DNA of 64,000 nt from Megascapheus bottae (GCA_024803745.1 JANJXV010000013.1:33336001-33400000); one strand, 5' to 3'. Numbered from the stretch's first letter, positions 47,331 to 57,905 are shown. Program-made: numbers and translations. Notes: a model not told the origin generated them from the letters alone.

Positions 47331-47570
47331 CTCCAATGGCTTCATCTAAAATAATTGTGTATGAATTGATTGTGCAAGGAGTTGTGAGATTACCATACAT
47401 GCATATAGTATGTGGCTCAAATTTACCTCCTCGATTACTCCCTCAGTTTTTACAATTTAATTTGTTTCATGATTTCATTTTCACATATGTAAGTAAAGTA
47501 CATCTGTTATATTCACTGTGGGCCCTCCACAGGTCAACTCCTCCCTTTGCGGTCTTGTGTTTTGTTTTGT

Positions 47571-47758
47571 TTCCAATCCTGGGGCTTGAATTCAGGGATG
47601 AGCACTGTCTTTGAGCTTTTTCAAGGTTAGTCCTATACTGCTTGAGCCACAGCATGACTTCTGGCTTTTTTTCTGTGTACGTGGTACTGAAAAACCAAAC
47701 CTAGTACTTCATGCATTCTAGGCAAGCATTCTACCACGAGGCCATGCTCCGGGCTGCT
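47571..47758 (-). mobile_element. ID-type SINE (diverged)
   Basis: From CCAATCCTGGGGCTTGAATT to GAGGCCATGCTCCGGGC on the minus strand, both modules present with several changes. Confidence 0.9.
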
Positions 47759-47779
47759 TCTAGTGTTGCTTTTTAAAGG

Positions 47780-48720
47780 TCTAGATTCTGATTGTGAGAG
47801 AAAACACTAAATATTTTTTTAATGAGTCCATCAAAATAATTTGCCTAACATGAGAAGTTCTGATCAATTTTCCTGAAAACTATAATAATTCCATTCTACA
47901 TAGTTGTATAATAGCCAATTTTGTATATATAGCGCATTTTGTTTACCATTCATTGGTTGGACCTCGTCTGAGTTCATAGCTAGGCTACTGTGAATATTAT
48001 TGCTGTGAACATATAGTAGCATTAAATGGCAGTTCCACTTGTAGCCTTTTAAGGAACTATATATGGATTCTGTAGTGATTGTACTAATTTACGCTCATAC
48101 TAACAGTGTATGAGTGTTTCTCATCCCTATCCCAAACCCACCTTAGAATACTTTGTTAACCAGAAAAGAAACACAAAACAAACATTTCTTCAGGTACATA
48201 TTAGGCATTTGCACTTTCAGTGTTGAGAAGTGTCTGTTCAATTCAATGCACATTTATTCATTGAGTTATTTGTTCTTTTAGCACTTAATATTTTAGCTCT
48301 CTACATAGTCTGGATATTAATACTTATAAGTTGAATCACTAGCAAAGACTTCTTTGTCAATTTTGTAGTTTATCTTTTGATTCTGATGAATGACTCCCCT
48401 GCTTAAAGAAGTTTTAATTATAATATTAGCCCATTTGTTAGTTGCTGCTTTAATTTCCTGAGTAATTGGCATCCTGTTCTGAAAGCCTTTGCTTATTTTT
48501 TTTCAAGTGCTTCCCTATGCTTCTTGCATGAGTTTCATATTAAGACCTGTGGTCCATTCTGATTTTTTTCTTCAGGGAAAGAGACAGGGATATAGTTTGT
48601 CTTCTACATGTGGGTATTCAGTTTTCCCAACACTATTTATTGAACAGACTGTCTTTATCCAAATGTATACATTTGTCTTGTTCTTATTATAACTTACTCA
48701 CTTCAAAATAGGTCCTGTTA
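47780..48720 (-). mobile_element. Old L1 ORF2 fragment
   Basis: Reversed, decayed ORF2. Recognisable blocks on the plus strand are GGCTACTGTGAATATTATTG, CTTTGTCAATTTTGTAGTTT, AAGACCTGTGGTCCATTCTG and CCCAACACTATTTATTGAAC. No reading frame survives. Confidence 0.8.
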
Positions 48721-49237
48721 TGCATTCACATTTTGGGTTTCCTGGAGTAAAGGTGTCAGTATATGAATGTTTGGTACACATATAAACTACTAAGAAATTT
48801 TGAAGATGAAGCAATGAGTAGGATACACATTTGCTAATTATGAAAGTAAATACATGGTAAAATGTTTGTTACTTCTGAATGCATAAAGAATTTTTACAAT
48901 CGAAAAACAAGAAGGAAACAAAATATCAATTGGCAAAAGATTATCAACAGGATCATTTTTAAATCAGTTAAACCTTTGCACTTAATATTGTTTAGAAACT
49001 TATGCAAACTCATGTGAGAATAAATGCACAGATGCAGTTACTAGGAAATAAGTTATCTCTGCTTTAACTTTGATGCCTTGCCAGGTTCCAGGCAATTTGT
49101 ATCTCGACAAATAGTTTATATTTCCAAAAACTCTCCTAAGCATGTTCTCATTGTCTATAAGAGATGGAAACAAAAAATGGTATTATAGACTCAGTATGAA
49201 TTTCCTTTCATTGACAAAAAGGAAATCTTTTAAGACA
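48721..49237. other. Unassigned AT-rich sequence
   Basis: No gene or repeat clearly recognised. Confidence 0.4.
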
Positions 49238-49748
49238 GGTTTCTGATGGCTCATGCCTGTAATCCTAGTTACTCAGGAGGCTGAGATCTGAGGATCACAG
49301 TTTTAAAAGGCACAAAAAAGTCCATGAGACTTTTTTTTCTTTTTGTCAGTCATTGGGGCTTGAACTCAAGACCTGGGCCCTGTTCCTGAACTTGTCAGTG
49401 TAAGGCTACCGCCCTACCCCTGGGCCTGGGCATTATCCCTGAGCTGTTCAGCTCAAGGCTACCACCTTATCCCTTGAGCCACAGCCCCATTTCCTGTTAT
49501 CTAGTGGTTAATTGAAGGTAAGAGTCTCAAGGTCTTAAGTGCCAGGCCTGGCTTTGAACGGAGATCCTCAGATCTCAGCCTGCTGAATAGCTAGAATTAC
49601 AGGCGTCAGCCACAGTGCCCAGCTGGATCCATGAGATTCTTATTTCCAATTAATCACCAGAAAACTGGAAGTGGCACTGAGGCTCAAATGAAAGAGTGAA
49701 AGCCTTGAGCTGAAGTGCTCAGGAACAGCTCCCAGAACTGACAAAAAA
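49238..49748 (+). mobile_element. B1-ID SINE split by a nested SINE
   Basis: Plus-strand copy: the B1-like half (GGCTCATGCCTGTAATCC) runs to 49329, is interrupted, and resumes at 49637 with TTCTTATTTCCAATTAATCA and the ID-like half to the A-tail at 49748. TCCATGAGA at 49321-49329 is repeated at 49628-49636 as the target-site duplication of the inner element. Confidence 0.93.
49330..49627 (-). mobile_element. Nested B1-ID SINE with a doubled ID module
   Basis: Minus-strand SINE inside the outer SINE. About 298 bp against the usual ~210 bp, because an ID-like block (GACCTGGGCCCTGTTCCTGA to CTACCGCCCTACCCC) is followed by a second ID-like block (TGGGCCTGGGCATTATCCCT to GCCACAGCCCC) before the B1-like half. 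Confidence 0.88.
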
Positions 49749-49751
49749 AAA

Positions 49752-49811
49752 AGCCTTTTAAATGTTTATATGTATATATGTATATACATACATATAAACA
49801 TTTAAAAGGCT
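49752..49811 (+). repeat. 60-bp near-perfect palindrome
   Basis: Arms 49752-49775 and 49788-49811 are exact 24-bp inverted repeats starting AGCCTTTTAAATG, with a 12-nt centre that is itself mostly self-complementary. It lies 3 bp past the A-tail of a SINE and is followed by a CATA/TATA repeat to about 49850. Confidence 0.95.
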
Positions 49812-49851
49812 ATATACATACATACATACATACATATATGTATATAGTTTT

Positions 49852-50239
49852 AGTTTATTTACTAACATTGTAAATAATATTTTGATGTAAAAATTATATG
49901 ATTATTATGTAATCAAGTCTATCATAATGTTCAAAATAATTCTCAAAAGATCTTTGGAAAGACTCATTCATGGAAAAATTTAAATACTGTTTCTCTACAT
50001 ATGTCTTTGTAGCATTTAATCTAAATCCTTCTGCAATTAACTTTGATAGATTAATGTATCAATTCTTATGCCAGGAAAGAATTGTTATTATATAAAACAA
50101 TTAGGCAAAATACTGACTAGACACAACAGCAGAAGAAGAAATACAAATGGTCAGTGTAAGATTTTAATTGTAGCAAAATCAAAATTAAAATACAATGATA
50201 TTCTACTTCATGTTTCAAAATGAAAAGATGTAGAACAAG
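49852..50239. other. Unassigned AT-rich sequence
   Basis: No gene or repeat clearly recognised. Confidence 0.4.
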
Positions 50240-50640
50240 TGAAATTGCTACATATTGCTTAAGGGAATTGTAAACAGGTACAAGTATTTTGGAAAGCATT
50301 GGGGTAGTTTCTTATAAAGCAAAAGAGCTCCTCTCCTTTGTAACCTTTTTGCTCTTGGTATTTACCCAAGTGTGATGTAAATTTCAACATAGGGACATTT
50401 ACATTAATATTCATTGCATCTTTATTCGTAATAGCCTCAAATGCAAAATAGCACATACACATACCAACTGAATACCTAAGTTTTGACATAAGTAAATAAT
50501 AGAATGTTAAACACAAATAAAATTTAACTGCTGATACATTTTGAAATGGAAATTTAAAAAAATCTCAGAAAGCATGTCAGTACTGACCTGGAACTGAGTG
50601 AGAAATAACTGAATATAAAGCTTTTTTAAAAAGTTTGTAA
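50240..50640 (+). mobile_element. Old L1 ORF2/3' fragment
   Basis: GGAAAGCATTGGGGTAGTTT, CTCTTGGTATTTACCCAAGT and CATCTTTATTCGTAATAGCC match the ORF2 C-terminal region of old L1 families in order. All frames are broken. Confidence 0.75.
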
Positions 50641-51371
50641 TGATATATATATTCTGTGTGTTGTGTAGACACTAGGTCTACAGGGCACATGTATTTGTTA
50701 AAGGTCATGCAACTTTAAAATCAGAATTTATAAGTATTTATGAGAACGGGCATAGGGATGAGAATTTTTGAAGAATCACATTTGCAAGTGGTTCTGGTTC
50801 ACATGGTCCAACCAGTGTAGACATTCCTGGACTGCATCATACTTGGGTGGCTAGGCAGTTTCTGCTTGAAGCCACTACACCATGGCTTCCTCCCACACCA
50901 TCCTTTGCCAAGGGATGGCTTCTACCTTAACTGTTTTTCACTGATAAAGCTTCAAATATCATTTGCAAAACCAAAAATGAGTTAACTTCTTGCTTGCATG
51001 AATTTTGTGCTTGGGATGGATTCTTTTAACACAGGAATATGGGAATCTAGACCCAATATATATACTATTTGTTATAGCAATTAGCTTCTACGATCTTCCT
51101 AATTATCAGTAGCTAACTAGCAGGTTGGGACAGGAAAGGGTGGCAAATCAAAACAAAATCTTTTCTCAGGCCTAGAAGGCTTAGTTCTCATATTGTATTC
51201 TTGAAGAATATAACCTCATCTAAATTTAAATAAAATAGGACTGGTGTAGTTATATGCACAGAAGGAAAGAGGTGTGGGATTAATTGATGGCCAGCCCCAG
51301 TCTCATAGATCTCAACAATATGCATAGTCCTACAAATATATAAGAAGCTGACTGTGCATAAAGAAACCCTG
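50641..51371. other. Unassigned sequence
   Basis: No gene or repeat recognised. Confidence 0.4.
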
Positions 51372-51510
51372 AAACCACAGGCTGAAGCAGAAGGATGGTT
51401 AGTTTGAAGACAGTCTAGTTTTTAGAGAGAGAAAGAGAGAGAGAAAAAGAGAGAGTGAATTGAGATCCAAGCCAGCCTAGAGTATTTAGCAGGACCGTAT
51501 CTCCACAAAT
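51372..51510 (+). mobile_element. Degenerate B1-like SINE with GA insertion
   Basis: CAGGCTGAAGCAGAAGGATG, TTAGTTTGAAGACAGTCTAG, then after a (GA)n run AAGCCAGCCTAGAGTATTTA follow the B1-type order. Confidence 0.55.
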
Positions 51511-51539
51511 GAAAAAAAAACACAAAAAAAGAAAAATAT

Positions 51540-51775
51540 ATTAAAAAGGAAATGAATAGACTTTAACAGCAAAGAACCAAGTTTTTAAGAGTATTCCTTT
51601 CATGAATAATGAGAGAAATGAAAACTAAAAGCACACCAAGATATCATTTTATACAACTGATGGGTGAGACATAAAGTCTCTGATAATAATAATCAAGTGT
51701 TAGCCAGAATAGTTGGTGTAGCAGATGTTCTCAGTGACTGTCAATTCCTTGGTACAATGAGGAGTCTTTTCCCAA
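51540..51775 (+). mobile_element. Old L1 ORF2 fragment
   Basis: ATGAATAATGAGAGAAATG, CACCAAGATATCATTTTATA and AATCAAGTGTTAGCCAGAAT match ORF2 of old L1s. No open frame. Confidence 0.65.
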
Positions 51776-52114
51776 TAACAGTTCCTACAATAGTCCACCC
51801 AATAAGCGGTGGAATGTAGTGAATAGTCATTCCAGTTTCTCTAAAGTTAGAGACATCTATTTTGCAGTTGAAATGAAATGTCTGTATATCCCATAGATAG
51901 TATTCATCATATATATATATATATATTCATATAACTTCATATATCTTTCTCAACCACCAGATCTTTTTTTACTATACCCTTTTTGGTTTGCTCTCCCTAA
52001 AATCTTCTTTATCTCAGAATCTGGTCTTGAGAGAACCAGATCTCCCAGTAAGAGATTCCTTTTTTTCTTACTGCCAAGTATACATTTGTGCAAAATCTTA
52101 CTTTAAAAAAAAAT
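51776..52114. other. Unassigned sequence
   Basis: Contains a short (TA)n at 51909-51926. Nothing else recognised. Confidence 0.4.
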
Positions 52115-52123
52115 AAAACAGGG

Positions 52124-52316
52124 CCGGGAGTTTGGCCTAGTGGTTAAAGTGCTTGCCTAGCATGCATGAAGTCCTCAGTACCACATACATAGAAAAAAGC
52201 CGGAAGTGGTGCTGAGGCTCAAGTGGTAGAGCCTTGAGAAAGTCCAAGGACAGTGCTCAGGCCCTGAGCTCAAGCCCAGGACTGGCAAAAAAAATAATAA
52301 ATAAATAAAACAAACA
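52124..52316 (+). mobile_element. ID-type SINE at the 5' edge of a composite element
   Basis: Bipartite copy from CCGGGAGTTTGGCCTAGTGG to CAGGACTGGCAAAAAAAAT and an A-rich tail. AAAACAGGG at 52115-52123 and 52317-52325 is its target-site duplication. The right copy overlaps the start of the GC-rich element, so the SINE landed on that element's 5' junction. Confidence 0.94.
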
Positions 52317-52464
52317 AAAACAGGGACTCAGCCTAGCTCTCTCCCACAAAGAGAGAGAATCAAGGAATCCCATGAGCCAACTATTCTAAGAAACCCACAA
52401 CTACAAATTCAAGAAGCAACAGAGAAGTATACGAACCAGTAAATGAAAGCCATGGCAGAGGATG

Positions 52465-52650
52465 CCAGGTCCTGGAAGCCCGGAAATCCAGCAAGCAGCA
52501 AAATCCAGACACAAGAACCCCACACAGACTGTGCACAAAAGCTGCAGGTGGCCAGCACCGGGGTCAGGAAGCCCGGAACTCCAGCAAGCAGCGGAAGCTA
52601 GATGCAGGAGTGCCACACAGACCCGGCACGGACAGCACAGACAGTGGCAA
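52465..52650 (+). repeat. Two-unit tandem repeat, 93-bp period
   Basis: GGAAGCCCGGAA(A/C)TCCAGC occurs at 52474 and 52567, and CACACAGAC at 52521 and 52614, a constant 93-bp spacing. Tandem units are common in rodent L1 promoters. Confidence 0.85.
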
Positions 52651-52824
52651 AGACCACAGAGCAGCTCACAGCCAAACCCAGACCAATAAGTAGTCCAGCA
52701 GGTTCTGCCAAACCCATCAGAAAGCAGGTGGCGAGCTACAGAACTTAACCCAGACCCTTCCCACCCCGCCCAAGAAAGACCGGCAAGTGCAGGGGGCAAG
52801 GAATTCAGAATTCTGTCCCTTCTC

Positions 52825-53000
52825 CCAATAGCCCCCTCCCCCAGGCCACTGATAAGACTGACAGGCTGGCAGGCACTAAGACCCAGCACCTCACCAAAGG
52901 GGTCAGAGGTGTCCTTGCTCCCAGCTGCCCAACAGCCTTCTCTCCCAGGCCACTGAAACTGGAGACTGAGGGGCGCTGAGACCCTGCCTTCCAACCAGAG
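52825..53000 (+). repeat. Two-unit tandem repeat, 104-bp period
   Basis: CCAGGCCACTGA at 52841 and 52945, each preceded by a C-rich run with CCCAA(T/C)AGCC and followed by GGCNCTNAGACC-like bases. A second internal repeat of the GC-rich element. Confidence 0.75.
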
Positions 53001-53504
53001 GGTGGGGGTGTGTGAGTCTGAGGGCCAGCATCTGGCTGACTGAACCAAACCTAAGTGGAGTGCCCACATCCTGGGGGCCTCCAGCAGGATAGCAACAAGG
53101 GGCGTCCCTACAGAGTCACAGAAAGACTCTCAGCCAAAGCAGCTGAAACACAGCAGGGAACTGAAGGGCAGACCAGCAGGGACAGAGCTCACCCTCTGAA
53201 AGCCAGAAAGTCACGGCTCTGCCCTCAGAGCCCATGTCCTCTGCTGGGCTCCACCTCTGGGAACAGGGTAGGAAAACTAGCCATGTGCCAGGCTAGCTGG
53301 GAAACGAAGTGCACAACTCCATCCTACCGCCCACTGTGGGGCCACTGGTTGGGCTGAGAGCTAGCTGTGCAGCGGCACACAGCCTCTGGGAACAGGCCAG
53401 TGATTGTATATAAAGATTCCCTTTTGGAATAATGGTTTGCTAATTACGTCGTTTGAAATATGATGTAAAAATCAATGTTAATAAATTCTTTAATTAGAAA
53501 ACAG

Positions 53505-53934
53505 TACAACAATTTGGCATTTCTAAGTAAATCTGAAGGAATGAGATTGTAAATCTATCCCAAAGAAATACATTTGCTGCTATATTTGGAAACATATGAA
53601 AGGTTTTTTGACAACCAAAATTGAATTCACAAAATTATACAGTACACCATGCAGACTGAAAGCATAAAAATCAATCTGAGGAATTTCTTGATATTTACTT
53701 TTCTGGATTCTTGAAATATGATTCCATGTCTCCAATCCAATGAAAATGTATCATTTCTTAACTCATTCTTTCTTTTTTCCCACAGCATATATTGAGTTTT
53801 CTGTGGGCCAGTCATCTCCAGACAAATAAGCCAAAATCTCCATAAGGAACCCAATCACATTGTGGGAAAATGGAGAACAGGCAGATAAACATGCCAGGGT
53901 AAATGGTGGCATGAAGTCAAATAGAGAAGTGAAT
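53505..53934. other. Unassigned sequence right of the composite element
   Basis: 53505-53620 may continue an old L1 (CCCAAAGAAATACATTTGCT, GGAAACATATGAAAGG). The rest is not recognised. Confidence 0.35.
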
Positions 53935-54152
53935 AAACTTTGGAGTTCAGGAATAAAGATTCTGAATCAAAGAGATTTAGGTTTGAATTTAGCTTACCTA
54001 ATTGGTAACTTTGTCTCCTTGCCTAAATCCTTGGCCTTCTGAGACTTCTCTATCATTTGTGTTAGGGATGGCAAAAACATGAAGCTATAATGTTTGTAAG
54101 TGCTTTGCATGAACCTGTCCAATGCATACAATTAATAAATGCTGTATATTTA
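53935..54152 (+). mobile_element. MIR SINE, near full length
   Basis: GATTTAGGTTTGAATTTAGC, GGTAACTTTGTCTCCTTGCC, GTAAGTGCTTTGCATGAACC and ATTAATAAATGCTG follow the MIR order from core to 3' end. Confidence 0.78.
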
Positions 54153-55055
54153 GGTACCAGAACAGGAAAATGATAAAAGAATGCTTTCAAAAGATAAAGA
54201 AAGGGACCATCATTGCATGACTCCCCAAATAGTAGATGTTCAAGGGCTGAAGTGAGTAAAATTGTGAATAAGAAATCAACATCCTAATAGATTTTTGAGT
54301 TGTTGTGATTATTGATTGTTTAAAGGAAAATAATTCTCAATATGTAATGACTTTGAGAAAAATTATTGGTTGTAGCACATGCCTAACTCCAGAGCTGTTC
54401 CTTACATCTTAACTGGGAGGTTAAGCCAGAGATAGCCTTTGGTGTACAGTTCTATGGCTCAAGGTCTTAATATTTTGTGTGTGCCCCACCCCATATTTTT
54501 TTCTGGTGATATTGCTTTGAAGATTTATTTTTAAAACACCTTGCTTTGACTTCAACTCCCCATGTCTTTCTTTCTGTAAATCTGTGTCTTTTATTATACT
54601 CTTCAACTTCAGAACTAATATATCATAATTAATAAAAAACAGTACTCAAAAGTTATGATGTGAAGATTTAATAAATCTTTGGTATCTATGCCATAAAACA
54701 GCAATTGATCTCTGTGAAAAACAATGTCTACCATGTGTTGTCTTTTTTATGTGTCAATGATGCAGCCTTCAGTGTAAGACTTTATGTTTCACTTTTATTT
54801 TTCATTTTCCATTTTAATTTTTATTGATTTTCTCAAGGAAGTCTTTAATCATTCAGTATCTCTTAGCATCTACATGATGCTTTTGCCAATTGCCTGATTC
54901 ACAGCCTGACTATAACTAAATTATGTACTTTCCCTCATCAATCAAAATCAACTGATCATTTGTTCTATATGTTATATATCACACATTTCTATTCATTTCT
55001 TTCTCTTAGTCAATAAAGTATATCATTATTGTAGTCATGAAAATACAGTATGTAA
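54153..55055. other. Unassigned AT-rich sequence
   Basis: A possible B1-like scrap lies at 54370-54430. No gene recognised. Confidence 0.35.
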
Positions 55056-55500
55056 ATATTCTCAAGTGAATGCTCAGAAATGTGTGTAGAGACAGACAAA
55101 GGGTGCATGTTTTCCCTTATGTGTGGAAGACAAATTTAAAATTACACAGGTAATTATGTCAGGTGGTATGCAGGGGTACACAAATGTACTAACTGGAATT
55201 CTGTAAATCCAAGGGAAATCTCAAATAGTGTAAACCTTTAAAATGTCAAAATTCAAAATTCAGTAAAATAAAACACCAAGTATTTGAAAGGGAGGGGCAA
55301 AGAGTTAAGGGAACAAGAGGTAAGGGAATGAAGAGAAGAGGAGGAAAATAAAATCAAGAATCCCATGCATATATCCTACAAAATAAAGATGAGGGAAGCA
55401 TAGTGCAGGAGGAATAGATGAGAATGCTGAAAGAAGCATTCATATGGCAACTCATTGTGTAACTACTTAAATATAATTAAAATATAACTAAAAATAAAAC
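55056..55500 (+). mobile_element. L1 3' UTR (third subfamily)
   Basis: Purine-rich 3' UTR at 55280-55350, ending GTAACTACTTAAATATAATT and AAATAAAAC, shared with the short end at 31160-31215. Confidence 0.6.
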
Positions 55501-55964
55501 ATTAAAGAATCAAGCCATATATACATCATTGGTGCAAACTGAAGCCCCAAGAGTAAATCTTCGTATGTACTGGAAATATTACCAAATTATTATCTAACCC
55601 TATTTTCTTAATGCTAACAATTTCTAAGGTTGATCTAAACCACCCCTGAAGATTTTTCTAGCTCCTAGCATCCCATAGTCTTGTCCTCATATCGAACCCT
55701 GTAGCTAGCATTTCTGGAGACTGTGGCTTTGTACATATAGTTACATGTACTTTACATGTAGTTACATGGCTTCATCATTGCCCAGGGAAAACAATCCTAG
55801 GTCAGCTAACAACCACTTGGTGTCTTTGATTTGTTTCTATTGGACATGATCTTCTTGTTCTGAAAACTGTCCTTAATGTGCCAAATGCCACAGCTTGAAC
55901 TAGAAAAGAACATGAATTAGCACTGACTCTTTTCAACTCCTTTCCATACATTCTATCTACTTTT
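55501..55964. other. Unassigned sequence
   Basis: No gene or repeat recognised. Confidence 0.4.
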
Positions 55965-56158
55965 TTTTTTATTCAGCTAATGAAGTGTGAACTCAGAGCC
56001 TTCTGCTTGTTAGGTGGCTACTCTACCACTCAAGTCACACCTCTTTACCTGCTATTCTTCTGGTTATATTAGATATGGAGTCCAGCAAACATTCCTGCCC
56101 AGGTTGGCCTCAGAACATGATTCATCACATATTAGCATCCTGAGTGGTTGGGCTTATA
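55965..56158 (-). mobile_element. Degenerate B1-ID-like SINE
   Basis: Reversed and diverged: GTGGCTACTCTACCACTCAA, CCCAGGTTGGCCTCAGAAC and ATCCTGAGTGGTTGGGCTTA keep the ID then B1 order. Confidence 0.6.
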
Positions 56159-56232
56159 AAAAGCAGTAATAATCCACAGATACAGCAATGAATAGCACTC
56201 AGCTATCCACTCTTTGAGTTTGGTTTTGAAAG

Positions 56233-56441
56233 GTTTTTTTTTTTTTTTTTTTTTTTCCAGGCTTGGGCTTGGGCTCAGGGCCTGAGCACTGTCCTTGGAC
56301 TTTCTCAAGGCTAGAGCTCTATCACTTGAGCCTCTGCACCACTTCCAGCTTTTTTCTATGTATGTGGTACCAAGGAATCGAACCCGGGTCTTCGTGCATG
56401 GTAGGCAAGCACTCACCCACTAGGCCAAACTCCCAGCCCCA
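56233..56441 (-). mobile_element. ID-type SINE with long T-run and 10-bp target-site duplications
   Basis: Minus-strand copy with a 23-bp T-run (its A-tail) at 56234-56256, second module GCTAGAGCTCTATCACTTGA, and head GGCCAAACTCCCAGCCCC. GTTTTGAAAG flanks at 56223-56232 and 56442-56451. The box-B complement GGAATCGAACCCGGGTC is intact, so it looks young. Confidence 0.96.
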
Positions 56442-56451
56442 GTTTTGAAAG

Positions 56452-57239
56452 TTTTTGCTACCTCTTTTGTCCTTAGTGCTTTTTGGGTATCTTTTCCCCT
56501 CCTGGTTGAAAATACTTCAAACTAAATTATCATAATTAAACTCTTCTTTCCATCTAAAATTGTATTAAGCAATATCAACTTGAATTTCTGCCTTTAGGGT
56601 TTGGTCTTCTGATAATGTAGGCAAAAGTATGTAGTAATGATGCTGAGTCCTATATCATAGAGGCTGGTGTGGCCCAGTGAAGATATGGAGACATTTCCCT
56701 GACATGACACCCAAAGTTCCTTTTCAATGGCAAATGAACTTACACTGAGAATGCAGACCACTGAGAAGAGCCCAGCTAGCCCTCTCCTCTTCCATGTAAA
56801 GCACCCTGGTTTTCATTTTCTGAGTACTACCCTAATTCCTTGTCTACTCTTTCTCAGTTTTGTCAGCTATAACCTCAGTTAACAGGGTGTTGACAAGTTA
56901 CTAAAAACAGTGAAGCTCAAACTAGAGATGTTTTCATTTCACAAAACATTCAAGATGACTTCCTGGCACTCCAGATAGTGACTGCCAATCAGTCCATGAA
57001 TCTTCCCCTTGGCAGTGAAGATATTTCTGGGCTGGGGTTGAATCAATCTATTCAGTCCATTTGTAGTAATGGCAGAGACGAGGGACTGCTGAGGTTCAGC
57101 AAAACCACAGTAGCATTATGTGAAATGCTGACTTGAAGATATCCAAGAAATAATTCTCTATGAGTTCAGATAGAACTGAAAGCGTGGGATAGGTATAAAT
57201 ATCTGCAGTGAACAAAACATTTGCCTTGTATGTAAGTAT
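56452..57239. other. Unassigned sequence
   Basis: No gene or repeat clearly recognised. Confidence 0.4.
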
Positions 57240-57472
57240 CTGATTTGAGGAGGACGAAGGAAAAGAGAAATGGTGGGACAAAGCATGAACTAATTCTGTA
57301 GTGGTACTCACTAGAACTGGAAATGAACTGTGTAATTTGAGGGTAGAGGAGGAAGGAGGGGAAAACCTGGGAGAAAATGAGAAAAGAGACGACATTGTTC
57401 AAAAAGAAATATACTTAATACCTGACTTACGTCACTGTAAATTACCCTTACAATAAAAATAAGAATAAAATA
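57240..57472 (+). mobile_element. L1 3' end (second subfamily)
   Basis: Purine-rich stretch, then GTTCAAAAAGAAATATACTT, ACTTACGTCACTGTAAATTA and CCCTTACAATAAAAATAAG. Matches the reversed copy at 4535-4768. Confidence 0.7.
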
Positions 57473-57814
57473 TTAGCTTCATTAAAATTTAGAGTTAGAT
57501 TGGTACATGTGTACATATTGGATTGCTTTTTGTGTATGACAAAAAGAAACTAATATTGCATCCAACACATCACTTTACATATCAATCATGGATTGAACAA
57601 GTATTGCCTGGCCCATGGAAAGAGGATCTATAAAGCCACTCCTCATAACCCAACTGGTAGTAGGAAAGCTATTTCTAAGCAGAAGGGGGCCAAGAAAATC
57701 CAAGGAGGGACTAAGCCACGCATGATGCCACTCTTTCACCCACATGAAGACTAGTCAGAGAGGTAGAGAAACCACATATACAATGCCCTCTAATAAATGG
57801 AAAAAAAAACTTAG

Positions 57815-57905
57815 ATTGTGTCCAATCACCTTATTGTCTTGTTGCTCAGCACTGTGCCTGCCATACAGCAGGCACAAAATTCTTATTTGCTTAATTCATT
57901 AACTT
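57815..57905 (+). mobile_element. L2/MIR-type 3' fragment
   Basis: TGCTCAGCACTGTGCCTGCC, ATACAGCAGGCACAAAATTC and TTGCTTAATTCATTAAC match the conserved 3' end of old CORE-SINE/L2 elements. Confidence 0.6.

Larger units (their letters stand above)
52324..53497 (+). mobile_element. GC-rich composite element ending in an L1 3' terminus
   Basis: 52324-53396 is GC-rich and internally repetitive, unlike anything else here. From CCAG at 53397 to 53494 it aligns with the L1 3' end at 30968-31062: both start CCAGTGATTGTA and both end ATCAATGTTAATAAATTC. AAAACAG at 52317-52323 and 53498-53504 is a candidate 7-bp target-site duplication. I infer an L1 copy whose 5' UTR joins its 3' UTR with ORF1 and ORF2 missing. 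The 5' UTR identity is inference. The minus-strand frame of 222 codons through it is not credible as a gene. Confidence 0.65.

Noticed and set aside
52401..53069. 222-codon minus-strand open frame, the longest in the window
   Set aside because: It lies in the GC-rich composite element, where stop codons are rare by composition. Its Cys/Leu-rich repeats mirror the 93-bp DNA repeat, it is antisense to the element, and it has no recognisable domain.
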